Shown here: positions 1 to 5,624 of the stretch, piece by piece
Numbering within the stretch: the stretch's first letter is position 1
Layout: every line of letters begins with the position of its first letter
Assembly: GCA_003167305.1 (NCBI GenBank)
Contig: PMTP01000148.1
Span: forward strand, 4,178-12,429
DNA from: Acidobacteriaceae bacterium
GTDB lineage: Bacteria > Acidobacteriota > Terriglobia > Terriglobales > Acidobacteriaceae
Direction: 5' to 3'
DNA length: 8,252 bases
Position numbers and translations under genes: made by a program
Notes under the pieces: generated by a model
What the model saw: the letters and a program-made list of their open reading frames with translations, nothing else
Told to the model about the DNA's origin: nothing
Database searches by the model: none

Positions 1-2
1 CG

Positions 3-1085
3 GTCCTGCACCCACTCAAAATAACTCGCCGTCACGCCGCCGGCGTTGGCCAGAATATCGGGCATGATGAAGATGCGCTTCTCGGCAAGGATATCGTCGG
101 CCACGGCGGTGGTGGGGCCGTTGGCGCCCTCCACGATGACCCGCGCTTTGATCTGATCGGCGTTGCGGCTGGTGATCACATTCTCGGTGGCCGCGGGGAT
201 GAGAATCTCGCATTCAGTGACCAGCAGTTCCTCGCTGGGAACGGCCTCGGCGTTGCGGAAGCCCAGGATGGTGTTGTTGCACCGCTTGTACTCCAGCAAC
301 TGGTAAATCTCGATGCCGTTGGGATTCAGCAGGCCGCCATCCTTCTCGGCGATACCAATAATCTTGTAGCCGCGCTCCATCAGCAGGCGGGCGGCATTCG
401 AGCCCACATTGCCGAAGCCCTGGATGATCACCCGGCAGCCGTCGACCGGCATTTCCAGGTAGCGCATGCTCTCGTCGCAGATCACCTGTATGCCGCGCCC
501 GGTGGCTTCCATTCGCCCGCGCGAGCCGCCGATGTTCAACGGCTTGCCGGTCACCACGCTGGTCACCGTGTGCCCCATGTGCATCGAGTAGGTGTCCATG
601 ATCCACGCCATGGTCTGGTCGTTGGTATTTATGTCGGGCGCCAGAACGTCCTTCTCCGGCCCGATGGAGTCGATCAACTCCGAGGTGTAGCGGCGCGTCA
701 TGCGCTCCAGCTCGCCCTGGCTCATCTTTTTAGGGTCGCAAATCACCCCGCCCTTGGCGCCGCCGAAGGGAATGTTGACCACCGCGCACTTCCAGGTCAT
801 CCAGCTGGCCAGCGCTCGCACCTCGTCCAGCGTCACGTCGGGCGCGTAGCGAAGGCCGCCCTTGCCGGGTCCGCGGGCAATCGAGTGCTGCACCCGGAAG
901 CCGGTGAAGATCTCCATGTGCCCGTCATCCATGGCCACCGGAAAATGCACGATGATCTCGCGCGAGGGCATGCGCAGCATCTTCCACAAACTCTCTTCCA
1001 GGTTCAGCTTGCGCGCCGCAAAGTCAAATCGTGCTTCCTGGGCCTCCCAGGGATTGATCTCCTGCTCGAGCGATATCGTTGTCAT
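3..1085 (-). CDS. gdhA: Glu/Leu/Phe/Val family dehydrogenase (glutamate dehydrogenase), C-terminus missing
   Basis: Cytoplasmic enzyme that interconverts glutamate and 2-oxoglutarate plus ammonia with NAD(P)H, linking nitrogen and carbon metabolism. 361 residues are visible; family members have roughly 410-430, so about 50-70 C-terminal residues lie beyond the left edge. The substrate half carries the family lysines in order: K75 (GPGKGGLRY), K99 (MTWKCAV) and catalytic K111 (PFGGAKGGV), with the catalytic aspartate D151 (APDINTND). The NAD(P)-binding half starts with a Rossmann loop GFGNVG at residues 223-228. Near the cut end, [15 protein letters not shown] is the usual Glu-dehydrogenase sequence. 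The ATG start is supported by GGAGAG (1095-1090), four bases upstream. An acidic residue in GIAEKDGG, near the end of the second Rossmann strand, hints at NAD rather than NADP, but this is weak. A leucine or phenylalanine dehydrogenase is less likely given the match to GDH motifs. The gene is transcribed away from its PAP2 neighbour. Confidence 0.93.
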   Translation of the reverse strand, partial: MTTISLEQEINPWEAQEARFDFAARKLNLEESLWKMLRMPSREIIVHFPVAMDDGHMEIFTGFRVQHSIARGPGKGGLRYAPDVTLDEVRALASWMTWKCAVVNIPFGGAKGGVICDPKKMSQGELERMTRRYTSELIDSIGPEKDVLAPDINTNDQTMAWIMDTYSMHMGHTVTSVVTGKPLNIGGSRGRMEATGRGIQVICDESMRYLEMPVDGCRVIIQGFGNVGSNAARLLMERGYKIIGIAEKDGGLLNPNGIEIYQLLEYKRCNNTILGFRNAEAVPSEELLVTECEILIPAATENVITSRNADQIKARVIVEGANGPTTAVADDILAEKRIFIMPDILANAGGVTASYFEWVQD

Positions 1086-1089
1086 ACAT

Positions 1090-1095
1090 CTCTCC
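1090..1095 (-). promoter_or_regulatory. Ribosome binding site of the gdhA-like gene
   Basis: Read on the minus strand the sequence is GGAGAG followed by ATGT and then the ATG at 1085. This is a strong Shine-Dalgarno match at short spacing and decides the start codon. Confidence 0.7.
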
Positions 1096-1245
1096 AATTC
1101 TGCGGGCTTGCGCTCCCGGCGATGGTTCGCGGAAACGCACCCCTTCACAAATAATAGACGAGACGGTGATTTCTTCGTTGGCGGGCCGGTGAGAGCAGAC
1201 CATGTGAACCTGCTAGCTTAGTAGTTGGCAATACACAGGCAGACC

Positions 1246-1884
1246 ATGAGCGGCAAAGCAGTAATGCGAAACTGGTGTCTTGCATTCGCGACCACGGCGA
1301 TCATGGTTGGAGTGTGCATCGCATACGTAGATCGCCCGACGGCTGAATTCTTCGACGCGCATCTGCGTCCCACGGCGGCATGGGCATGGATGGACCGCGC
1401 GCTGGCTCCCCTTGATCTTACGGTCGTGATGGCGTTGCTCTTCGTCCTGGGATGCGTGATCTGGGCCGGCTCCGGCCGCTTGCTTCCATTGTGGACGCGA
1501 ACGCCGCGGCTCTGTAGTTGGGCCGCGTTGTGTGCAACTGTGGCCAGCCTTGTCTTCAAACGCATCTTTGGCCGCGCCCAGCCCGATCCGGAGTTTGTTC
1601 AGAACCACCTCTACGGATTCCGCCTTCTGCATGGAGGTCCGCACTGGAATTCCTTCCCGTCGGGAACGGCGATGATCTCCGTTGCCATCGTATCGGTGCT
1701 TTGGATTCTTCAGCCGCGCTGGCGGGCGTCTGGCATACTGATCGCCGCTCTGCTGTGCGTTGCGGTTGTCATCACCAATTTTCACTGGGTGGGAGATGTG
1801 ATCGCCGGAACGTTTCTGGGCGCGTTCATCGGCTGGATGACAGTTCGGGTGGCAACGCCTGACGAGCGCCGCAAGTCTACCTGA
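1246..1884 (+). CDS. PAP2-superfamily integral membrane protein with degenerate catalytic motifs
   Basis: Small membrane protein of 212 residues in the PAP2 (type 2 phosphatidic acid phosphatase) superfamily, whose members remove phosphate from lipid phosphates such as undecaprenyl pyrophosphate, phosphatidate or phosphatidylglycerophosphate. Hydrophobic segments are seen at about residues 10-28, 59-74, 91-104, 142-155, 162-178 and 182-200, fitting a six-helix PAP2 fold. The three signature motifs are recognisable but altered: K105-x6-Q112-P113 instead of Kx6RP, P138-S139-G140-T141 instead of PSGH, and V174-x5-H180-x3-D184 instead of Rx5Hx3D. The nucleophile-type His180 and its Asp184 remain. 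The ATG at 1246 is preferred, with CAGG (1236-1239) six bases upstream; a TTG at 1225 would add seven residues and an ATG at 1264 would remove six. It is divergent from the gdhA-like gene and stands alone. Substrate cannot be told, and loss of activity is possible. Confidence 0.82.
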   Translation: MSGKAVMRNWCLAFATTAIMVGVCIAYVDRPTAEFFDAHLRPTAAWAWMDRALAPLDLTVVMALLFVLGCVIWAGSGRLLPLWTRTPRLCSWAALCATVASLVFKRIFGRAQPDPEFVQNHLYGFRLLHGGPHWNSFPSGTAMISVAIVSVLWILQPRWRASGILIAALLCVAVVITNFHWVGDVIAGTFLGAFIGWMTVRVATPDERRKST

Positions 1885-2184
1885 AATCCGAAAGTCCGCC
1901 GAAGCGAGCCCGCGAACCCCTTCCAGGCGTGGCTTCTCCGTTTCAGCATCGGCACTGGTTCGGGAAGCCTCGTCCAAAATCCTATGCAACTTTCAACTTT
2001 GGACCTTGAATATGCCCCCGGTACTGGCAGGGCGCGCGCTCTCGCCGCTTCCCGTGCCTGCGCAGCCCGACTCCAAACCCGGATCGGCAGAGCTTCCAAT
2101 CCACGCCCCTCTACCCTGGACTGGCCTGAGCAAAATGTGACAGAATCATATCCAACCAGAGCGTTACCGTTGTAATGTAAATGT

Positions 2185-2195
2185 CCGTAATACGG
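2185..2195. repeat. Short perfect palindrome, possible operator
   Basis: CCGTA-A-TACGG is a perfect inverted repeat with a one-base centre, about 120 bases upstream of the kinase ATG. A weak promoter-like pair, TGTAAA (2176-2181) and TACTAT (2198-2203) with 16 bases between, would place the palindrome inside the spacer, where a repressor could bind. The promoter match is poor (3/6 and 4/6), so the operator role is inference only. Confidence 0.3.
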
Positions 2196-2235
2196 GGTAC
2201 TATGGAACGCAAGTATTCAATGGTTCGGAGTACCG

Positions 2236-2298
2236 ATGCGCTCAATCTATCGTTCCAGCCTGTTCAAAATGGGAAGACTGAAACGCCACTCCGAATGA
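2236..2298 (+). CDS. Possible 20-residue leader ORF upstream of the sensor kinase
   Basis: ATG at 2236 opens a frame of 20 codons ending in TGA at 2296-2298; the product is MRSIYRSSLFKMGRLKRHSE. A good Shine-Dalgarno sequence GGAG (2227-2230) sits five bases before the ATG. The peptide is strongly basic (four Arg, two Lys, one His). It is in the same reading frame as the kinase, whose ATG is 18 bases after the TGA, and both products begin Met-Arg-Ser followed by a hydrophobic residue. It could be a translated leader controlling kinase expression, the remnant of a longer kinase N-terminus cut by the TGA, or chance. No family is recognised. Confidence 0.35.
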   Translation: MRSIYRSSLFKMGRLKRHSE

Positions 2299-2303
2299 GA
2301 AAC

Positions 2304-2310
2304 AGGGGAA
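2304..2310 (+). promoter_or_regulatory. Ribosome binding site of the hybrid kinase gene
   Basis: AGGGGAA lies six bases before the ATG at 2317. The frame is closed upstream by TGA at 2296-2298, so 2317 is the first available ATG of this open frame. Confidence 0.6.
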
Positions 2311-2316
2311 ATAGCG

Positions 2317-4281
2317 ATGAGGTCTTTCTTGCACCGCAAGGCACTGACAGAGGACAAGGAATCGGAGGCAAGGTACCGCGGACTGATGGAAGCGGCTCCG
2401 GATGGAATGGTTGTGGTGAACCAGGATGGGGAGATCGTCCTGTTGAATGCCCGGGCGGAGAAGCAGTTCGGGTACCGCCGCGATGAGCTGTTGGGCCAGA
2501 AGGTGACGAACATCATTCCGGAGGGCTTTGCGGAACGGCTGATCGCCGACGAAACCCGGACCGCGGCTGAAGCGCTGGCCCAGCAGATCGGCACGGGGAT
2601 TGAGCTTTACGGCCGGCGGAAAGATGGAAGCGATTTTCCCATCGAGATCATGCTCAGCCCGCTGGAAAGCGCCGAGGGGATCCTGGTGACGGCGGCGATA
2701 CGTGATATCACAGTGCGCAAAGATGCGGAGAAGCATCTGGCGCAGATGGAGGCCAGGTATCGCGGGCTTCTGGAAGCGGCTCCGGACGGAATGGTGGTGG
2801 TGAACCAGGGCGGGGAGATCGTCCTGTTGAACGCCCGTGCGGAGAAGCAGTTCGGATACCGCCGCGATGAGCTGTTGGGCCAGAAGGTGAAGAGCATCAT
2901 TCCGGAGGGCTTTGCCGAGCGGTTGATCGCCGACGCTCTTCGCACTACGGCTGAGGCGCTGGCGCAGCAGATAGGCACAGGCATTGAACTGCACGGGCGG
3001 TGCAAAGATGGAACCGTGTTTCCGATCGAGATCATGCTCAGCCCTCTGGAGAGCGCCGAGGGCATCCTGGTGACGGCGGCGATCCGCGACATCAGCGAGA
3101 GAAAGCAACTGGAACGCCAGTTGCACCAGAGCCAGAAGATGGAGGCGATCGGCCAATTGACGGGTGGAATCGCTCACGATTTCAACAATCTGCTCGGTGT
3201 AATCATTGGAAATCTCGATCTGCTTGACCGTCTGGTTGCCGGCAACGAAGCAGCCGTCAAGCGAGTACAGACCGCTCAAAAGGCAGCCGCACGCGGCGCG
3301 GACATCACGCGGCGCCTGTTAGTGTTCTCCAGCAACGAGGAGCTGAAGCCGTCGGTGGTGCTGCTGGGAGATTCGATTCAGAACATGATCGAACTGGCCG
3401 GCCGCGCTCTTGGCGCGGAGATCAAGATCACGACCCACTTCGACGAGTCCGTGCCGCCGATGTTTGTCGACCCCGCGGGGTTGGAAAGCGCCCTTCTCAA
3501 TCTGGTGGTCAATGCGCGCGATGCGATGCCCAAGGGCGGCTCCATCACCATCTCCTCACAACTACAGACTCTCGAAGATAGCCATCCCGCGGTACAAACA
3601 GGCGACTTAAAAGCAGGCCGTTACGTTTGTGTGTCGGTCACGGATACCGGGGATGGCATGTCGCGAGAGACCCTGGAGCGGGCCTTTGAGCCCTTCTTTA
3701 CCACCAAGCCGCGCAACAAGGGTACGGGCCTGGGCCTTGCCATGGTCTACGGCTTCGTGAAGCAGTCCGGTGGCGCCGTCCGCGCCTACAGCGAACTTGG
3801 GCAGGGAACCACGGTGTCGTTTTATCTACCCCTTGCAGCCGATCTCTCGCAGCCAGTTCCAGCGGGTGCGCCGAAGCCTCTCAACGCAAAAATGGGCGGC
3901 ACAGTGCTGGTGGTGGACGACGAAGAAGACCTCATCGAGGTAGCCCTCGCATATCTCGCGGAGATGGGCTTTGCAACCTTTGAAGCCAAAGACGGCACCG
4001 GAGCTCTGGAGGTGCTTGCACATCATGACGAGATTGATCTGATGGTGACGGATATTGTCATGCCGGGTGGAATGAATGGAGTGGAACTTGTGCAAAGGGC
4101 TCGTGCTTTGCGCCCCAACCTCAAGATCGTTTATTCCTCCGGATTTCCTGCAGAGGCGCTGGCAGAGAAGAGCATGCCGCTGGTTGAAGGTCCCCTGCTG
4201 CGCAAGCCTTATCAACGCGCCGAATTCGCCGCCATCGTTCACAGCGTCATGGGGAGCAGCTATGCCACGCAGGAGAAATGA
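2317..4281 (+). CDS. Soluble hybrid sensor histidine kinase, PAS-PAS-HisKA-HATPase-REC
   Basis: A 654-residue hybrid kinase that should sense a cytoplasmic cue through two PAS domains, autophosphorylate on histidine and pass phosphate to its own receiver. PAS1 spans about residues 17-135 and PAS2 about 145-263; they are nearly identical. The HisKA domain has the phospho-acceptor H287 in [11 protein letters not shown], typical of the HPK4-like group. The ATPase domain shows the N box with N395 and N399 ([12 protein letters not shown]), the G1 box DTGDGM (443-448), the F box FEPFFTTK and the G2 box GTGLGLAM. The C-terminal receiver has D534/D535, phospho-acceptor D579 (VTDIVMPGG) and K630. No membrane segment or signal peptide is seen, so it is probably cytoplasmic. 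No Hpt domain is present, so the route to an output protein is unclear. The neighbouring REC-EAL gene, starting 65 bases downstream or overlapping by four depending on its start, is the likely partner. The ligand of the PAS domains is unknown. Confidence 0.95.
   Translation: MRSFLHRKALTEDKESEARYRGLMEAAPDGMVVVNQDGEIVLLNARAEKQFGYRRDELLGQKVTNIIPEGFAERLIADETRTAAEALAQQIGTGIELYGRRKDGSDFPIEIMLSPLESAEGILVTAAIRDITVRKDAEKHLAQMEARYRGLLEAAPDGMVVVNQGGEIVLLNARAEKQFGYRRDELLGQKVKSIIPEGFAERLIADALRTTAEALAQQIGTGIELHGRCKDGTVFPIEIMLSPLESAEGILVTAAIRDISERKQLERQLHQSQKMEAIGQLTGGIAHDFNNLLGVIIGNLDLLDRLVAGNEAAVKRVQTAQKAAARGADITRRLLVFSSNEELKPSVVLLGDSIQNMIELAGRALGAEIKITTHFDESVPPMFVDPAGLESALLNLVVNARDAMPKGGSITISSQLQTLEDSHPAVQTGDLKAGRYVCVSVTDTGDGMSRETLERAFEPFFTTKPRNKGTGLGLAMVYGFVKQSGGAVRAYSELGQGTTVSFYLPLAADLSQPVPAGAPKPLNAKMGGTVLVVDDEEDLIEVALAYLAEMGFATFEAKDGTGALEVLAHHDEIDLMVTDIVMPGGMNGVELVQRARALRPNLKIVYSSGFPAEALAEKSMPLVEGPLLRKPYQRAEFAAIVHSVMGSSYATQEK
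2365..2721 (+). repeat. Tandem repeat, copy 1 (PAS1 coding unit)
   Basis: First copy of a 384-base periodic unit inside the kinase gene, encoding residues 17-135. Aligned with copy 2 without gaps it differs at 13 of 119 residues. The longest obvious identical DNA stretch runs 34 bases, 2473-2506 here and 2857-2890 in copy 2. Confidence 0.9.
2749..3105 (+). repeat. Tandem repeat, copy 2 (PAS2 coding unit)
   Basis: Second copy of the 384-base unit, encoding residues 145-263. It differs from copy 1 at scattered residues including D37/G165, Y98/H226, R101/C229 and D106/V234. Many synonymous differences show that the duplication is not brand new, or that the two copies came from already diverged members of the same PAS family. 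Confidence 0.9.
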
Positions 4282-4337
4282 GAACTTTCCCGATCCGGTC
4301 GGTAGTTACCGGCGTGTCGGCCAGCACAGCAGCATGC

Positions 4338-4346
4338 GGAGGAAGG
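4338..4346 (+). promoter_or_regulatory. Ribosome binding site deciding the start of the REC-EAL gene
   Basis: GGAGGAAGG directly precedes the ATG at 4347, placing the GGAGG core four bases from the start. The alternative ATG at 4278 overlaps the kinase stop (ATGA) and has AGGAGA (4271-4276) only one base before it, which is unusually tight. Confidence 0.6.
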
Positions 4347-5537
4347 ATGAAGCCTAGCCAGAAGATACTGGTAATCGACGATGACGAAGATATTGGTGAG
4401 TTCGTCTCTGCCACCGCGCAGGCCATGGGATTCGATTGCACCACGACGACCAATGCAAAGGCCTTCCTGGAGTCGCTTACGCCAGATACCACCCTCATCG
4501 TGCTCGACCTTTTGATGCCGGAAATGGATGGCGTTGAAGTGCTCAGGCTTCTCGGCGAGCAGAAGTGCAAGGCCGGCATCGTCTTGATGAGTGGCGTGGG
4601 CAAACACCTCAGGGAGACTGCGGAACAACTTGGGCAGATCCTCGGTCTATCCATCGTGGGTCATCTCCAGAAGCCGTTCCGCCTGGCAGAGCTGGAGGAT
4701 GTACTTGCAAAGGGTGCGGGGCCGGTGATATCGCCGATCGTTCTACGGGGTGCCCAATTCACTCAAAATGAGGAGTTGCGGGGCGCGATCGAGCGCAACA
4801 GTTTTGTACTTCACTATCAGCCGCTGATCGATATTGCCACGGGCGGCATTACCGGCGTAGAGGCCCTGGTGCGGTGGCAGCATCCTGAACGAGGGCTTAT
4901 CTTCCCCGACAACTTTATCAGCCGCGCGGAGGAGCTTGGCCTGATCGACGAACTTGGTTGGTTGGTCATCAATCGCGGGATGAGCGAAGTACGGCAGTTT
5001 GCCAACGGCGACGGGAAGGTTCCCATGCTGTCGTTGAATGCGTCGGTGTATTCTTTCCACGACCTGAAATTCCCTGACATGCTTGTATCGATCGCCGAGA
5101 AGAATGGCGTAAGCCCCGCGACCGTGACGATTGAGATTACAGAGAGCGGCTTGATCGAAGAACTATGGAGAACATTGGACATTCTGACCAGGCTGCGGAT
5201 GAAACAGATCAAGTTGTCGATCGACGATTTTGGCACCGGTTATGCCTCGATGCAACAACTCAAAAATATACCGGCGACAGAGTTGAAGATCGACAGATCA
5301 TTCGTCATGGACATGGAGTCCAGCGAGAAAGATCGCATCATGGTCCGAAAGACCATCGAGTTGGGCCACGAACTCGGCATGAGCGTGGTCGCGGAAGGAG
5401 TGGAGACCAGGGAACAACTGGACCTTCTCCGCCTGTACGATTGCGACTGCGCCCAAGGATACTTCTTTAGCCGGCCGCTTCCCCCGGCAGAGTTGGTGAG
5501 TTGGCTGAAAACCTACCGTTCCGGGCTGGTGCATTGA
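4347..5537 (+). CDS. REC-EAL response regulator, predicted c-di-GMP phosphodiesterase
   Basis: A 396-residue protein that should hydrolyse cyclic di-GMP to pGpG under control of phosphorylation. The receiver domain (about 5-122) has acidic D11-D13, phospho-acceptor D54 (LDLLMPEMDG), S82 and K109 (QKPF). The EAL domain (about 140-390) has the expected catalytic and metal residues: E172 in EALVRW, N231 in SLNAS, E263 in EITES, D293/D294 in DDFGTGY, K314 and D316 in LKIDRSF, E350 in AEGVE and Q370 in AQGYFFSRPL. It therefore looks active. There is no GGDEF domain and no membrane segment. The start at 4347 puts the receiver at the N-terminus; an ATG at 4278 would add 23 residues with no domain character and would overlap the kinase stop as ATGA. 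Position after the hybrid kinase suggests a shared transcript and that the kinase is its phosphodonor (inference). The signature HWVGD-type lipid or membrane role of neighbours gives no further clue. Confidence 0.94.
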   Translation: MKPSQKILVIDDDEDIGEFVSATAQAMGFDCTTTTNAKAFLESLTPDTTLIVLDLLMPEMDGVEVLRLLGEQKCKAGIVLMSGVGKHLRETAEQLGQILGLSIVGHLQKPFRLAELEDVLAKGAGPVISPIVLRGAQFTQNEELRGAIERNSFVLHYQPLIDIATGGITGVEALVRWQHPERGLIFPDNFISRAEELGLIDELGWLVINRGMSEVRQFANGDGKVPMLSLNASVYSFHDLKFPDMLVSIAEKNGVSPATVTIEITESGLIEELWRTLDILTRLRMKQIKLSIDDFGTGYASMQQLKNIPATELKIDRSFVMDMESSEKDRIMVRKTIELGHELGMSVVAEGVETREQLDLLRLYDCDCAQGYFFSRPLPPAELVSWLKTYRSGLVH

Positions 5538-5552
5538 GCCGAACGGGGCCAG

Positions 5553-5569
5553 ATGCCGAAGATCGGCAT
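5553..5569 (+). repeat. Perfect 7-bp hairpin between the EAL gene and trpE
   Basis: ATGCCGA-AGA-TCGGCAT is a perfect stem of seven pairs with a three-base loop, 16 bases after the EAL gene's stop. It is not followed by a run of T, so it is not a standard intrinsic terminator. It could be a protein-binding site or an RNA structure in the trpE leader. Confidence 0.5.
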
Positions 5570-5624
5570 GGATGCCACTCACAACTCAAGCCAAACCGCC
5601 CCAGCAATTACACTAGGTTTGTGA
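5568..5624 (+). CDS. Possible 18-residue leader ORF overlapping the trpE start
   Basis: ATG at 5568 opens 18 codons (MDATHNSSQTAPAITLGL) whose TGA at 5622-5624 overlaps the proposed trpE GTG at 5621-5623 as GTGA, an arrangement common in translational coupling. The peptide has no tryptophan codon, so it is not a classical trp attenuator peptide. Its ATG lies at the end of the 5553-5569 hairpin and would be partly hidden by it. No strong Shine-Dalgarno sequence precedes it. It may be chance. Confidence 0.2.
   Translation: MDATHNSSQTAPAITLGL

Larger units (their letters stand above)
1885..2316. other. Intergenic region of about 430 bases before the sensor kinase
   Basis: No protein of recognisable type is read here on either strand; the open frames lack ribosome sites and family motifs. 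The left part has only weak base-pairing, such as GGCAGGG (2026-2032) with CCCGTGCC (2051-2058), one bulge and a large loop. No T-rich terminator follows the PAP2 gene. The right part holds a short palindrome at 2185-2195 and a 20-codon ORF at 2236-2298, listed separately. The promoter of the kinase gene should lie here, but no convincing sigma-70 pair is seen. Confidence 0.6.

Noticed and set aside
1151..1156. TATTAT on the minus strand as a -10 box for the gdhA-like gene
   Set aside because: No acceptable -35 element lies at 16-18 bases, so the match is not better than chance in this AT-richer gap.
1213..1989. Minus-strand open frame of 258 codons opposite the PAP2 gene
   Set aside because: Product is rich in Arg, His and Gln with no fold signature, while the plus strand encodes a clear membrane protein.
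2026..2058. Possible structured RNA or c-di-GMP riboswitch before the kinase
   Set aside because: Only one bulged seven-pair stem with a large loop is seen; the conserved core of GEMM-type c-di-GMP riboswitches is absent, and no other riboswitch class is recognised.
1984..2175. 63-codon open frame in the intergenic region
   Set aside because: No ribosome site, no recognisable motif and an Arg/Ala-rich composition expected from random GC-rich DNA.
2181..2486. Open frame of 101 codons overlapping the kinase start
   Set aside because: It runs 170 bases into the kinase gene in another frame, and its second half is an out-of-frame reading of the PAS1 code.
2242..3279. Minus-strand open frame of 345 codons opposite the PAS repeats
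   Set aside because: It is internally repeated only because the PAS unit on the other strand is duplicated. It has no family motif or convincing ribosome site.
5553..5569. Intrinsic terminator after the EAL gene
   Set aside because: The hairpin is perfect, but no T-run follows it, so it is listed as a hairpin instead of a terminator.
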